From: Deltaproteobacteria bacterium
GTDB lineage: Bacteria > Myxococcota_A > Polyangia > Nannocystales > Nannocystaceae
DNA: 64,000 bases
Reading direction: 5' to 3'
Assembly (NCBI GenBank): GCA_016709225.1
Contig: JADJEE010000012.1
Span: 372,001-436,000, forward strand
In this document: positions 27,718-37,163 of the stretch, piece after piece
Layout of the letters: every line of letters starts with the position of its first letter
How positions within the stretch are numbered: the first letter of the stretch is position 1
Made by a program: the position numbers and the translations under genes
Notes under the pieces: model-generated
What the model was told of the DNA's origin: nothing
Databases searched by the model: none
Seen by the model: the letters and a program-made list of their open reading frames with translations, nothing else

Positions 27718-29031
27718 ATGTCGATCGCTGTCGACTCGGAAATCGGGCTCCTGCGCAGGGTCCTCGTGCATCGCCCCGGCGACGAAATCGTGCGGATGAC
27801 CCAGCACGACCTGTCGGGGATGCTGTTCGACGACATCCTCGCGCCGGTCGAGACCCAGCGCGAGCACGACGTCATGGCCGACATCCTGCGCGGCGCAGGG
27901 GCCGAGGTGCTGGAGTTCGAGAACGTCCTGCGCAGCGCGCTGGCGAGTGCGCCGGCCTCGGCGATCCTCGAGCTGGCCGAGGGCGCGTGCGAGCGCGCGG
28001 GTGCGGTCGGCATCGCCGAGGAGCTCGCGGGCTGGCCGGTGCCGCGACTCGCCCTGGCCCTCGTTGCAGGCGCGTACTGGGACGAGTTCCACAGCCGCAA
28101 CCGCAGCCTCGCGCGGGTGCGAGACGAGCTCGAGGGCGGGCGACCGATGGCGCTGCGCCCGGTGCCGAACCTCATGTTCATGCGCGACCCCGCGATCGCG
28201 CTCTACGACCGCGTGTTGGTCGCGCGCATGGCCACCGGCGCGCGCTCGCGCGAGCCGTCGCTGGTGTCGTTCGCCCTGCGGTGGGCGCCCTCGACTGCAG
28301 CGCCGATCGAGTTCAGCCACGATGACGTCGCCCGCGACGCCGCGTTCCGCTCGCTCGAGGGCGGGGACGTGCTGGTGCTGTCGCGGCGGGCGCTGATGAT
28401 CGGCTGCTCCGAGCGCACCACGCCCCAGACCATCGAGCGCCTGGCCGAGGAGGCGCTGTTCCCGGGCCAGCCCGAGCTCGAGTCGATCTACGTCGTCGAC
28501 ATGCCGCACATGCGATCGATCATGCACCTCGACACCATCCTCACCCAGATCGACAAGCGACTGTTCCTCGGCCACGCACCGCTCATCGCGGGCGGCGGCA
28601 AGCGGGCGCCGCTGCGCGTCATCCGGCTCACGCGCGACCAGCCGCCGAGCGTGATCGCGGCCGCGACGGTGCTCGACGTACTACGCGAGGAATTCGGCCG
28701 CGACGTCGAGCTGGTGCCCTGCGGTGGCCACGACCCACTGTTCCAGGAGCGTGAGCAATGGACCGACGGCGCCAACGCAGTCGCGCTGTCGCCGGGCCAC
28801 ATCCTCCTCTACGCGCGCAACACCGCCACCATCGAGATCCTCGGCGAGCACGGCTTCGACGAGGTCCGGCTCGGCGTGGTCGTCCCCCCCGAGCAACGCG
28901 CGGCGCTGGTTCGCGAGGGCATGAACCGGCCCCGCACCGTCTTCACCTTCACCGGCGGCGAGCTTTCGCGGGCCCGCGGCGGTGGCCGCTGCCTGACCAT
29001 GCCGCTGCAGCGCGAGGCGGTGCACGCATGA
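27718..29031 (+). CDS. arcA: Arginine deiminase
   Basis: 437 residues from ATG 27718 (MSIAVDSEIGLLRRVLVHRP). Guanidino-modifying enzyme motifs are visible: NLMFMRDPA (substrate Asp), MIGCSERTT, DMPHMRSIMHLDTI (catalytic His) and the nucleophile Cys in GGGRCLTMP near the C-terminus. ADI converts arginine to citrulline and ammonia, the first step of the ATP-yielding arginine deiminase pathway. The gene is translationally coupled to arcC by an ATGA overlap. The usual arcB (ornithine carbamoyltransferase) is not between or beside them in this window. Confidence 0.96.
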   Translation: MSIAVDSEIGLLRRVLVHRPGDEIVRMTQHDLSGMLFDDILAPVETQREHDVMADILRGAGAEVLEFENVLRSALASAPASAILELAEGACERAGAVGIAEELAGWPVPRLALALVAGAYWDEFHSRNRSLARVRDELEGGRPMALRPVPNLMFMRDPAIALYDRVLVARMATGARSREPSLVSFALRWAPSTAAPIEFSHDDVARDAAFRSLEGGDVLVLSRRALMIGCSERTTPQTIERLAEEALFPGQPELESIYVVDMPHMRSIMHLDTILTQIDKRLFLGHAPLIAGGGKRAPLRVIRLTRDQPPSVIAAATVLDVLREEFGRDVELVPCGGHDPLFQEREQWTDGANAVALSPGHILLYARNTATIEILGEHGFDEVRLGVVVPPEQRAALVREGMNRPRTVFTFTGGELSRARGGGRCLTMPLQREAVHA

Positions 29032-30014
29032 GCGCGCATCGACGTCACGAGTGGGGCACCCAGCCGCCGCCGCCGGTCGCGGTGGTCGCGATGGGTGGCC
29101 ACGCGTTCATCCAGTCCGGCGAGAAGGGCACCTACGAGGACCACGAGCGCAACGCCCGGCAGATCTGCAAGGAGCTGATCGTGCTGGTCGAGCGCGGCTA
29201 TCGGCTCGTGATCACCCACGGCAACGGGCCGCAGGTCGGCGAGCTCTTGCTCCGCCAGGAACTCACGCGCAACGAGCTGTCGCGGTGGCCGCTCGACGTG
29301 CTGGTGGCGCAGACCGAGGGCAGCCTCGGCTACCTCATGCAACGCGCGATGCTCAACGAGCTCAACGCACGGGGCATCCACCGCTGGGTCGTCACGCTGG
29401 TGACGCAGGTCGTCGTCGACGGCGCCGACCCGGCCTTCTCGAACCCCGCCAAGCCGGTCGGCCCCTTCCTCACCGCCGAGCAGGCGCGCAAGGCCAAGGA
29501 CGACTACGGCTGGACCATTGCGGAGGAGGCCAACCGCGGCTGGCGACGCGTGGTGCCGAGCCCCAAGCCGCAACGGATCGTGCAAGCGGACATGGTCCGC
29601 GAGATCGTCGCCTCGGGGAACATCGCGGTCGCCGGTGGTGGTGGTGGTGTGCCCGTCACGCTCGATGCCGCAGGTGCCTACGAGGGTGTCGAAGCCGTGA
29701 TCGACAAGGACCTCACCTCGAGCGTGCTCGCGACCGACATCGGTGCGGACCTGTTGGTCATCCTGACCGCGGTCGATGCCGTCTACCTCGACTGGGGCAC
29801 GCCGCAGTCGCGCCGCCTGGGCGCGGTGACCATGGCCGAGTGCGAGCGCCACGTGGCCGATCACACCTTCCCGCCGGGCTCGATGGGGCCCAAGGTCGAG
29901 GCCATCCACGGCTTCCTCGAGCGCGGTGGTCAGCGCGGTCTCATCACGAGTCCGCGATCGCTGCGCGAGGCCCTCGATGGCCGCGCCGGCACCCACTTCA
30001 TCGGCCGCATCTAG
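29028..30014 (+). CDS. arcC: Carbamate kinase
   Basis: 328 residues from ATG 29028, overlapping the arcA stop. Motifs: VAMGGHAFIQ (N-terminal phosphate loop), THGNGPQVGELLLRQE, PKPQRIVQ, AGGGGGVPV, IDKDLTSSVLA and GSMGPKVEA, covering nucleotide and carbamoyl phosphate sites. It forms ATP from carbamoyl phosphate and ADP, the energy-conserving last step of the ADI pathway, or the reverse. With arcA but without arcB the pathway is incomplete locally. It ends 17 bases before the convergent kinase gene. Confidence 0.96.
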   Translation: MSAHRRHEWGTQPPPPVAVVAMGGHAFIQSGEKGTYEDHERNARQICKELIVLVERGYRLVITHGNGPQVGELLLRQELTRNELSRWPLDVLVAQTEGSLGYLMQRAMLNELNARGIHRWVVTLVTQVVVDGADPAFSNPAKPVGPFLTAEQARKAKDDYGWTIAEEANRGWRRVVPSPKPQRIVQADMVREIVASGNIAVAGGGGGVPVTLDAAGAYEGVEAVIDKDLTSSVLATDIGADLLVILTAVDAVYLDWGTPQSRRLGAVTMAECERHVADHTFPPGSMGPKVEAIHGFLERGGQRGLITSPRSLREALDGRAGTHFIGRI

Positions 30015-30030
30015 TACCTCGACACAGCGA

Positions 30031-31506
30031 TTAGCCGCGCGGCGTCGCTGTGACCACGGGCGCTGCCGACTCGCCGGCGGCCGCCGCATGGCGTTGCCGC
30101 GCCGCGTTGGCGTGTCGATGCCAACGCAGTGCTGCTTCGGCATCGCGGTCGACCTCGTAGGTGCGCGCGATGGCTTCGGCTGCGCGGCTGGCATCGAGCG
30201 CCCGATCCTCGCCGAGCGCCGCAAAGTAGTAGTCGCCGAGCACCCCGCGCGCCTCGTCGACGTCGCCGATCCCCAGCGCGAGCGCGGCGATCGTCAGCTC
30301 GGTCGCGCGACGCGGCGGCCGGACCGGGTCGTGCGCGGCCTGCTCGGCCGCCGCGTCCTGCGGTGGCGTGGCGCCGGCCGACGATTGCCACGCCGTGGTG
30401 ACACCGAGCGCCGCGAGCCCAGCGACCGCGAGGCCGAGCGACCAACGCGGCGCCCAGCGACGCGGCGCTCCACGTAGCTCGCTCGCCAGTGCGCGCATCG
30501 AGGAGTGGCGTTCCTGCGTCCGCGGCGACAATCCACGCAGAATCGCCGCGCGCACGTATCCCGGCACGTCGAAGCCGCGCATCGGCGGCATCATCTGGAG
30601 CTTGCGCTTGGCCCGGGCCAGCTGGAACGTGTCGGGCCCGATGAAGGGACGCACGCCGAACAGCGCCTCGTAGAGCGTCGCGCAGAAGGCATACTGATCG
30701 CTGCGTGGCTCGACGAGCTCGCCGGCGTGTTGCTCCGGTGCCATGTACGCCGGCGTGCCGACCGACATCCCCGTCTGCGTCAACGACCCGGCCGGATCAT
30801 CGCCGTCGGCATCGAGCACGTCGACGTCCTCGAAGGTCGACGCCGACGACTCGGGCGCGCAGAGCGTTGCGAGCCCGAAGTCGGTCACACGCACGCGACC
30901 GTCGTCGCCGATGAGAATGTTCTGGGGCTTGACGTCGCGGTGCACGACGCCGGCGTCGTGGGCGGCCGCGAGCCCCTCGGCTGCGGCACACATCACCGCG
31001 ACGATCGCCGACCAGCTGCGCGTCTTGGTCAACCACGCCGCCAGCGTGGAGCCGCGCACGAACTCCATGGCGATGAGCAGCTGCGTGCCCACGCTCTCGA
31101 TGCCGTAGATCGGCACCACGTTGGGGTGCGCGAGCTGGGCCATCGCACGGGCCTCGAGCTGGAAGCGCGCCCGCGCGACCACCGAGTTGCGCGGCGGTCG
31201 ATCGCGGCCGGGTCGCTCCAACCGCAGCAGCTTCAGCGCCACATCGCGATCGAGTCGCCGATCGTGGGCGCGGAACACCACCCCCATCGAGCCGGTCGCG
31301 ACCTGTTCGACGATTCGATAGCGGCGCAGCGCCCCGCTCCACGCCGGCTGTGGTCCCGTCGGCGGCGACGGGCACGGCGTCAGGGAGCGGTCGAGCGCGG
31401 GCGACAACGGCGGTCCAGGGGTGGGTACGTCGCCCACCCGCAGATGGATCGACGCCACCGGCGCGCCGCTATTGCTGGAGAGATCGGACTTTCTTCGCCA
31501 CCGCAT
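30031..31506 (-). CDS. Ser/Thr protein kinase with membrane helix and C-terminal tail
   Basis: 491 residues from ATG 31506 (GTG 31512 is the alternative). A PknB-like kinase domain (about residues 62-345) has GSMGVVFRAHD, VALKLL (ATP Lys), HRDVKPQN, DFGLAT and PAYMAPEQ, all active-site residues intact. A membrane helix (WSLGLAVAGLAALGVTTAW) follows, then an external tail of about 110 residues with Ala-rich helices suggestive of TPR-like repeats (DEARGVLGDYYFAALGEDRALD). It phosphorylates Ser/Thr of cytosolic partners, perhaps in response to an envelope signal. FHA proteins such as the one at the start of the window are typical readers. Confidence 0.93.
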   Translation of the reverse strand: MRWRRKSDLSSNSGAPVASIHLRVGDVPTPGPPLSPALDRSLTPCPSPPTGPQPAWSGALRRYRIVEQVATGSMGVVFRAHDRRLDRDVALKLLRLERPGRDRPPRNSVVARARFQLEARAMAQLAHPNVVPIYGIESVGTQLLIAMEFVRGSTLAAWLTKTRSWSAIVAVMCAAAEGLAAAHDAGVVHRDVKPQNILIGDDGRVRVTDFGLATLCAPESSASTFEDVDVLDADGDDPAGSLTQTGMSVGTPAYMAPEQHAGELVEPRSDQYAFCATLYEALFGVRPFIGPDTFQLARAKRKLQMMPPMRGFDVPGYVRAAILRGLSPRTQERHSSMRALASELRGAPRRWAPRWSLGLAVAGLAALGVTTAWQSSAGATPPQDAAAEQAAHDPVRPPRRATELTIAALALGIGDVDEARGVLGDYYFAALGEDRALDASRAAEAIARTYEVDRDAEAALRWHRHANAARQRHAAAAGESAAPVVTATPRG

Positions 31507-31557
31507 CGACACGCGGCGACGGCCGATCGGTCGAGCGCCCCCTTGCCGGCGTGCAGC

Positions 31558-33534
31558 TCACTTCGCAGCGCCGATGGCCGGCCCTGCGTCGAGCATCTCC
31601 TGCAACGCGTCGCACTCCCACTTCGCACGCAGGTTGGTCTCGACCACCTGATCGAGGTCTTCGAACGCCGCTGGGCTCCCGGCCGCCGCGACCGCGTCGC
31701 GCGCCAGCCCCAGCACCGCCTCCGCGTCGACACCCTCGCCGGGCAGCGCGTCGAGCCACGCCTGCAGCGGTGCGGCGGGCCTGGGCTTGCGCTCCGCCAC
31801 CGACTCGGCGGCATCGCACAGCGCGAGCAGCTGGCCGTTGATCTGCTCGAGGTTGCCGCTCAGCTCGCGCATCGACTTCACGCGCTTGGTCTCTTCGCCG
31901 CCGACCGGCGCCAGCTGCAGCGGTACCTCGGGGCCCTCGGCCAGCAGCTCGCCGTCCTCGCCGCCGTCGCGTCGGACCCCGGTCGGGAACGGCTCGTAGA
32001 ACGCCTTGCCACGCAGCAGCACGTTCACGGGGCCGAGCGCGATGCTCGGCACGTACGTCACCATCATCAGCCCGACCAGCATCACGCCGATGAACGGCAC
32101 CACCGCCTTGATGATGTCGCCGATCGGGCGGCCGAACACGCTCGAGGACACGAAGAGGTTGAGGCCGATGGGCGGCGTCAGGTAGCCGATCTCGAGGTTG
32201 ACGATGAAGATGATGCCGAGGTGGATCGGGTCGACGCCGAGCTCGAGACCGATCGGCGTCAGCAACGGCGCGATGATCATGATGGCGGAGATCGAGTCCA
32301 TCAGCGCGCCGACGACCAGCAGCAGCAGGTTCACCACCAGCAGGAACTGCACCGTGTCGAGCTTCATCGACAGGATCAAAGCCACGGCCTGATCGGGGAT
32401 CTTCTCCTCGACCAGGAAGTCGTTGAGCCCGAACGCCAGCGCCATGATGATGATGAGCGACCCCATCATCACCGCCGACTCGGCGAGTAGCTTGGGCAGC
32501 TGGCCCACGTTCAGCTGCCGGTGGATGAAGAGCTCCACCACCAGCGCATAGATCACGCTGACCGCGGCGGCCTCGGTCGGGGTGAACAGGCCCGTGTAGA
32601 TGCCACCGAGGATCTGGACCGGCAGCAGGATCGCCCACAACCCGTCACGGACGGCGACCCAGATCCCGCGCAGCGAGAAGGGCTCGCGCAGCCGGTTGCC
32701 GCTGCGCACCGCGTGCACGACGCTGTACGCCCCCAGCATGCCGCCGATGAGGAACCCCGGCAGCACGCCGGCGAGGAACAGCTCGCCGACGTCCATCGTG
32801 ACCGAGCCGCTCGCCACGATCGCGAACACGATCATCGGAATCGACGGCGGGATGACGATGCCCAGCGAGCCCGCGGTCGTCACCAACCCGAGGCTGAACC
32901 GCTCGGCGTAGCCAGCCTTGCGCAGCGCGGGGTACATCACCGAGCCGATCGCGATGACCGTCACCGGACTGCTGCCGCTGATGGCCGCAAAGAAGATGCA
33001 CCCGCCGACGGTCGCGACCGCGAGTCCACCGGGCATCCAGCCCACCAACGCGCGGGCGATCGCGACCAGGCGATTGGCGATGTCGCCGGCGCTCATGATC
33101 GCACCGGACACCACGAAGAACGGGATCGCCAGCAGCACGTTCTTCGTGGTCAGGCCCGCCATCTTCGCGGGGAAGGTATCGAACCCGCAGACCGTCTCGG
33201 GGTCGAGCGTGCTGCAGGCCCCCCAGTCATCGTAGCCCTCGCCGTACAGCAGGAAGCACAGCGTGGCGAGCACGCCGATGATCACGAACAACGGCGACCC
33301 GAGCGCGATCATCAGCGCCAGCGCGGCGATCAAGAGCAGCAGGCCGGAGCTCCCCGCCCCACCTTCGCTGCCCTCGAAATCGAAGCTGTCGGGACCGCTG
33401 GCCTCCGGGGCCGCGACCCCGGCAAGCGCATCGCTCGGCGTGCCCGAGAACGCCAGCACGACCACGACCGCCAGCGCCACCACGGTCAGCAGCCACGCGC
33501 GCGTCAGCGGCGAGATCCTCCGCAAGCCACTCAT
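31558..33534 (-). CDS. dctM: TRAP transporter large permease (DctM) with long soluble tail
   Basis: 658 residues, well above the usual about 425. The core has about 12 helices and DctM blocks such as AISGSSPVTVIAIG, GSLGIVIPPSIPMIVFAI and GVDPIHLGIIFIVNLEIGY. About 80 extra residues precede the core, and about 145 follow the last helix as a charged, probably cytosolic, helical tail (RELSGNLEQINGQLLALCDA). DctM couples sodium flow to solute import with DctQ and DctP. The ATG overlaps the DctQ stop (ATGA). The extensions look like those in TRAP systems that carry a TatT protein. Confidence 0.92.
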   Translation of the reverse strand: MSGLRRISPLTRAWLLTVVALAVVVVLAFSGTPSDALAGVAAPEASGPDSFDFEGSEGGAGSSGLLLLIAALALMIALGSPLFVIIGVLATLCFLLYGEGYDDWGACSTLDPETVCGFDTFPAKMAGLTTKNVLLAIPFFVVSGAIMSAGDIANRLVAIARALVGWMPGGLAVATVGGCIFFAAISGSSPVTVIAIGSVMYPALRKAGYAERFSLGLVTTAGSLGIVIPPSIPMIVFAIVASGSVTMDVGELFLAGVLPGFLIGGMLGAYSVVHAVRSGNRLREPFSLRGIWVAVRDGLWAILLPVQILGGIYTGLFTPTEAAAVSVIYALVVELFIHRQLNVGQLPKLLAESAVMMGSLIIIMALAFGLNDFLVEEKIPDQAVALILSMKLDTVQFLLVVNLLLLVVGALMDSISAIMIIAPLLTPIGLELGVDPIHLGIIFIVNLEIGYLTPPIGLNLFVSSSVFGRPIGDIIKAVVPFIGVMLVGLMMVTYVPSIALGPVNVLLRGKAFYEPFPTGVRRDGGEDGELLAEGPEVPLQLAPVGGEETKRVKSMRELSGNLEQINGQLLALCDAAESVAERKPRPAAPLQAWLDALPGEGVDAEAVLGLARDAVAAAGSPAAFEDLDQVVETNLRAKWECDALQEMLDAGPAIGAAK

Positions 33535-34595
33535 CGCGGCTCCTCCCCGCCTGCGGCGCCCTCGTCACCCTCGTCACCTTCGTCACCTTCGTCGGCCGCG
33601 GCGTCGTGGCGATCGGTCACGACCTCGCTCTGCGCCACCACCACCTCGCCGGCACGGACCGCAGGCGCGGAGGTGACCCTGGGCGCGGGCTCTGGCACGT
33701 CGTCGGGGATCGCTCGCACGGCCTCGGTGGGGATGTCGGCCTCGACGCGCGCCGGCGAGCTCGCCAGCGACGCAGCGACGGCCGCCTTGGTCGCATCGTC
33801 GACGAGGCCATCGAGCGCGTCGGTCTCCTTCAAGCGGCCCTGCATCGCGGCGACGGCCTGCGCAGCGAAGCGCGCCGCCATCACGGCGAACGACAGCGGC
33901 AAGGCGATGAAGGCGATGTACTTGGGCAGCGACATGCCCTGCACGATGCCGCCGAGGTGCTCGGTGGACTCGTACTCGTCGTAGTTGAAGGCGATGTAGC
34001 GCAGCGAGAGGAACATCAGCCCGAAGCAAAACGCCGTCGTCAGCCCTGCCGAGGCCGCCGCCACCCACTTTCGCATCGACGGCGGGATGTGGCGCTGCAC
34101 CGCCTCGACCCGCAGGTGCTTGTTGTCGTGGGCGGCCATCGACGCGCCGAGGAACCCGACCCACAGCGTCAACACCAGCGCGAAGTTCTGCGACCAGATC
34201 AGGCCATTGGGCAGCACTCGCAGCAGCAGCTGGATCAGCCCATAGACCACGACCGTGCCGCCGACGCCGAGCGCCGCGGCGACCGGGTGCGACAGCGGAC
34301 GGGGCCGCGTGCCGGTGCGGATGCCCGACCACGCGAGCCCCGCAAACAACGCGAACGCCACCCACGGCATCATCGCGGCCGCCGATTCGTGCGCAGCACT
34401 GCCGGGCTCGATGGTGCGGCCGAACCACCCCGCGAGCTTCACGTACACGTCGAGCGCCTTGCTGCCGCCGGCCGCAAAGGTGCGGTAGACGACATCGAGG
34501 AACACCACCAGCGCCATCCCCAGCAGCGCGGTCACCACGAAGGCGCGCTCGCAGCGGTAGATGACCCGATCGAGGCGCTGCAGAGAGTCCGACAC
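33531..34595 (-). CDS. dctQ: TRAP transporter small permease (DctQ), enlarged
   Basis: 354 residues, about twice a typical DctQ. Four main helices lie in the core, with the classic opening (FVVTALLGMALVVFLDVVYRT) and LTLWVGFLGASMAAHDNKHLRVE. Extra helices and a low-complexity C-terminus ending in DEGDEGDEG repeats enlarge it. Together with DctM it forms the membrane unit; the acidic tail is expected in the cytosol. It lies 73 bases downstream of dctP. Confidence 0.9.
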   Translation of the reverse strand: MSDSLQRLDRVIYRCERAFVVTALLGMALVVFLDVVYRTFAAGGSKALDVYVKLAGWFGRTIEPGSAAHESAAAMMPWVAFALFAGLAWSGIRTGTRPRPLSHPVAAALGVGGTVVVYGLIQLLLRVLPNGLIWSQNFALVLTLWVGFLGASMAAHDNKHLRVEAVQRHIPPSMRKWVAAASAGLTTAFCFGLMFLSLRYIAFNYDEYESTEHLGGIVQGMSLPKYIAFIALPLSFAVMAARFAAQAVAAMQGRLKETDALDGLVDDATKAAVAASLASSPARVEADIPTEAVRAIPDDVPEPAPRVTSAPAVRAGEVVVAQSEVVTDRHDAAADEGDEGDEGDEGAAGGEEPR

Positions 34596-34668
34596 GCGCC
34601 GCCGATGCTATCAGGTTCGCGCCCATCGCGAACAGGCCAGGCGATGGGCGCCGTTCACCGGTCGCGCG

Positions 34669-35691
34669 TCACAGCGCCGCGGTGATCTTCTGGTACAGCG
34701 CCTTGCCGGCCTCGCTGGTGCGGCCGAGGAACTGCGCGTGGGTGACCGCGGCGGCGCCCTTGAAACCGGCCTTCATGGTGTCGTCGAGCTCGGTGACGGT
34801 GATGTTCTCGTTGCGGAAGTTGTCGAGCAGCGCGCCCGCAATCGCCCGCACGCCCCGGCGCCCCTGCTTCGAGAGGCCCTGCGGGTCGGTCATCATGATC
34901 GTCTGGAGGTCGGCCGGCAGCGTGTCCCAGAACTTCTGCGAGATCACCACGACACCGGCCTGGTAGATGTGCTCGGTCACCGTGAAGTGGCTGATCGCCT
35001 GGTGCCACGACGCAGCGAACGAGAACAGCGGGGTGTTGTCGTAGCCGTCGACCACGCCGGTCTGGAGCGACTGCACCACCTCGGTCACCGGAATCGGGGT
35101 CGGCTTGGTGCCGAACGCCTTCCACATGTCGAGGTGCACCTGCGACTCCTGCGATCGCATCGAGCGGCCCTTGAGGTCGGCGATCGACTTGATCGGGAAG
35201 GTCGAACCGATCGAACGCAGCCCGTTCTCCGACCAGAACCACCGCACGAAGCCGGCCTTGAGCAGCAGCGCGTCGAGCTCGGGGCCGACGATCTCGTCGA
35301 TGATCTTGTCGGCCTTCTTCGGGGTCGGGAACAGGTACGGCAGCTCGAGCACCTCGAGCTCCGGCACGCGGTTGGTCAGCGCCGCGACGCTGCCACCCCA
35401 GACATGCACCGTGCCGCGCTTGCACGCCTCGGCAGTCGCCACCTCGTCACCGAGCCCGCCGCCGAGGTACGGCTTCAGCTTCAGGCGCTTGCCGGAAGCC
35501 TCGAACAGCTTGCCCTTCAGGTCCTTCATCTGGTTCGCCCACGGCGTGTCCGCCGGTGCCACCGTGGCGAGCTTCATCGTGATGACGTCATCCGCCGCGG
35601 CGCTGCGACCGATGAAGAAGGTGCTCGCAGCCCCGGCGGCGGCGGTCTTGATGAAGCGGCGGCGGGATGCGTTCGTGCGGGTCTTGGGCAT
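34669..35691 (-). CDS. dctP: TRAP transporter substrate-binding protein (DctP), Tat-exported
   Basis: 340 residues from ATG 35691. The leader SRRRFIKTAAAGAASTFF is a twin-arginine signal, so the protein should fold before export. The mature part is a DctP solute-binding protein: LATVAPADTPWANQM, LPYLFP and LKGRSMRSQESQVH (the Arg that usually pairs with substrate carboxylate). VVDGYDNTPLF follows. An organic acid ligand is the family norm; the actual one is unknown. It is transcribed ahead of dctQ-dctM and after tatT. Confidence 0.94.
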   Translation of the reverse strand: MPKTRTNASRRRFIKTAAAGAASTFFIGRSAAADDVITMKLATVAPADTPWANQMKDLKGKLFEASGKRLKLKPYLGGGLGDEVATAEACKRGTVHVWGGSVAALTNRVPELEVLELPYLFPTPKKADKIIDEIVGPELDALLLKAGFVRWFWSENGLRSIGSTFPIKSIADLKGRSMRSQESQVHLDMWKAFGTKPTPIPVTEVVQSLQTGVVDGYDNTPLFSFAASWHQAISHFTVTEHIYQAGVVVISQKFWDTLPADLQTIMMTDPQGLSKQGRRGVRAIAGALLDNFRNENITVTELDDTMKAGFKGAAAVTHAQFLGRTSEAGKALYQKITAAL

Positions 35692-36042
35692 GGTCAGGGG
35701 CTCCTCGTATCGCGCGGGGTTGAAGCGGCTTCCGAGCCGGCCCCCAGGAGGGTGGCGGGCGGCGGGCGTTCGTGACGGTGGCGACGCCGCGGATCTTCGC
35801 TTCGCGGTGGATTGTCCGCCGGTGGGACCCTGGCGGTACAGCCCCAATGCCGGGGTCGCGCGCATTTGTCCCAGCGCCCGCGTGCACCGCCGTGCACGAT
35901 CTCGGGCGGGACCTGAACCAGGGCGCGCGACGCCGCGCGAGCGCACGTGAGCCTGCTCGCGACGACGCCCCCTCGCGTCCCCCTTCGGCCAACGCTCAGC
36001 CCGGGCCAGCTCGGCTCGAGCCCAGCCCGCGGCGAAGCTCGC
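35692..36042. other. 351-base gap between tatT and dctP
   Basis: I see no gene here. The dctP side has a GAGGAG-like ribosome site on the minus strand at about 35699-35704. A small dyad (GTGCAC at 35882-35887 and again at 35892-35897, four bases apart) could be an operator. The rest is GC-rich without a convincing promoter or RNA structure. Confidence 0.5.
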
Positions 36043-36915
36043 TCAGAAGAGATCGTCCTTCTCGTCGAGCAGCTCGCGTGCCTTCTGCTTCTCGACGATG
36101 GTCTCCGCGCGAACATCGGGGATGACGTCGTCGGGGGTCGCAACCACCTCGTTGAGCAGCTTCACGAAGGTGTCCTCGTCCTGCTCCTTCACCGCGAGCT
36201 CCTGCGCCCACAGCACCTTGGTGCCGACGTAGGTCGGCGACAGCTCGAGCGACTTCTTGAAGTGCACGCGCGACTGATCGAGGTCGCCACCCGCGAACGC
36301 CGGCGCGACCGCATAGAAGGCACCGAAGTAGCGGTGCGGCCCGCCGTAGTAGAAGGTCGGGTCGAGCTCGAGGGCGCGGTCCATCGTCGCCTTCACGTTG
36401 TCCTTCTGGCCCAGCAACACGGCGAAGCCCTTGCGCTTGGCCCACTTGCCCAGCGCGCTGGCGTACCAGTACATCGCGGGCACGCCGGGCTTGCCGATCA
36501 GCTTCACCGCCTCGGGGAACTTGCCACCCGCGCGCATCTTGGCCTCGAACTCCGGCGAGGCGGCGATCATGGCCCGCTCGCCCCACTTCACCCCGAGGTC
36601 CATCGTGCGCAGGTACTCCTTCTCGTTGCCGCGCAGGTAGCCGTCGGCGAGGAAGTAGTTGGCGCGGGTGAGCTTGACGAGCGCATCGAGGTGCTTGGCA
36701 TCGGCGGCGACGACCTTCTCCCATGCCGCGATCGCAGCCTTGATCTCCGCGGGGTCGGTGCGCTTGGCCCAGTGCCCGTCACCCTCGGCCATCATCGCAG
36801 CGGCGTCGCCGGCTCCCGCCTTGTCGCCACCCTTGTCGCCCTCCCAGGCGGCATGACGTCCGGCACAGCCAGCGAAGGCGATCAGGCACGCGAAAAGAAG
36901 CGACTTGCTCTGCAT
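36043..36915 (-). CDS. tatT: TatT-like TPR lipoprotein of the TRAP system (T component)
   Basis: 290 residues from ATG 36915. The signal ends LIAFAGC, a lipobox. The mature part consists of helical repeats: AAIAAWEKVVAADAKHLDAL (TPR), GGPHRYFGAFYAVAP and KKSLELSPTYVGTKVL. It matches the TRAP-associated TatT family first known from Treponema, a trimeric periplasmic lipoprotein that associates with DctP. The order on the minus strand is tatT, dctP, dctQ, dctM, a complete TPAT set. It is thought to help deliver hydrophobic ligands to the binding protein. Confidence 0.92.
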   Translation of the reverse strand: MQSKSLLFACLIAFAGCAGRHAAWEGDKGGDKAGAGDAAAMMAEGDGHWAKRTDPAEIKAAIAAWEKVVAADAKHLDALVKLTRANYFLADGYLRGNEKEYLRTMDLGVKWGERAMIAASPEFEAKMRAGGKFPEAVKLIGKPGVPAMYWYASALGKWAKRKGFAVLLGQKDNVKATMDRALELDPTFYYGGPHRYFGAFYAVAPAFAGGDLDQSRVHFKKSLELSPTYVGTKVLWAQELAVKEQDEDTFVKLLNEVVATPDDVIPDVRAETIVEKQKARELLDEKDDLF

Positions 36916-37163
36916 GGGTACCCCGTGGGCGTACGCCGGCAACCGAGACGATCGGCCGCACGCCTTCAATCGGCAGGGAGATACACCGGTCACCGCGCGC
37001 GCGTCAAACGACGAGCGCCGCACCCGAGCTCGCACGCCCCCTGGCGCGAATCGATGGGGCGGGCGCGAGGGCGCTGGCCGACCCGCTTCGGGCGCCGCGA
37101 ACCGAGCGTTTGCGACGCCGGACCGCCCCGGCCGGCGCAGGGTTTGGGTATCGTCCCCGGGCC

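Noticed and set aside
35772..36125. Small plus-strand frame in the tatT-dctP gap
   Set aside because: Low-complexity, no ribosome site, and overlaps the tatT 3' end.
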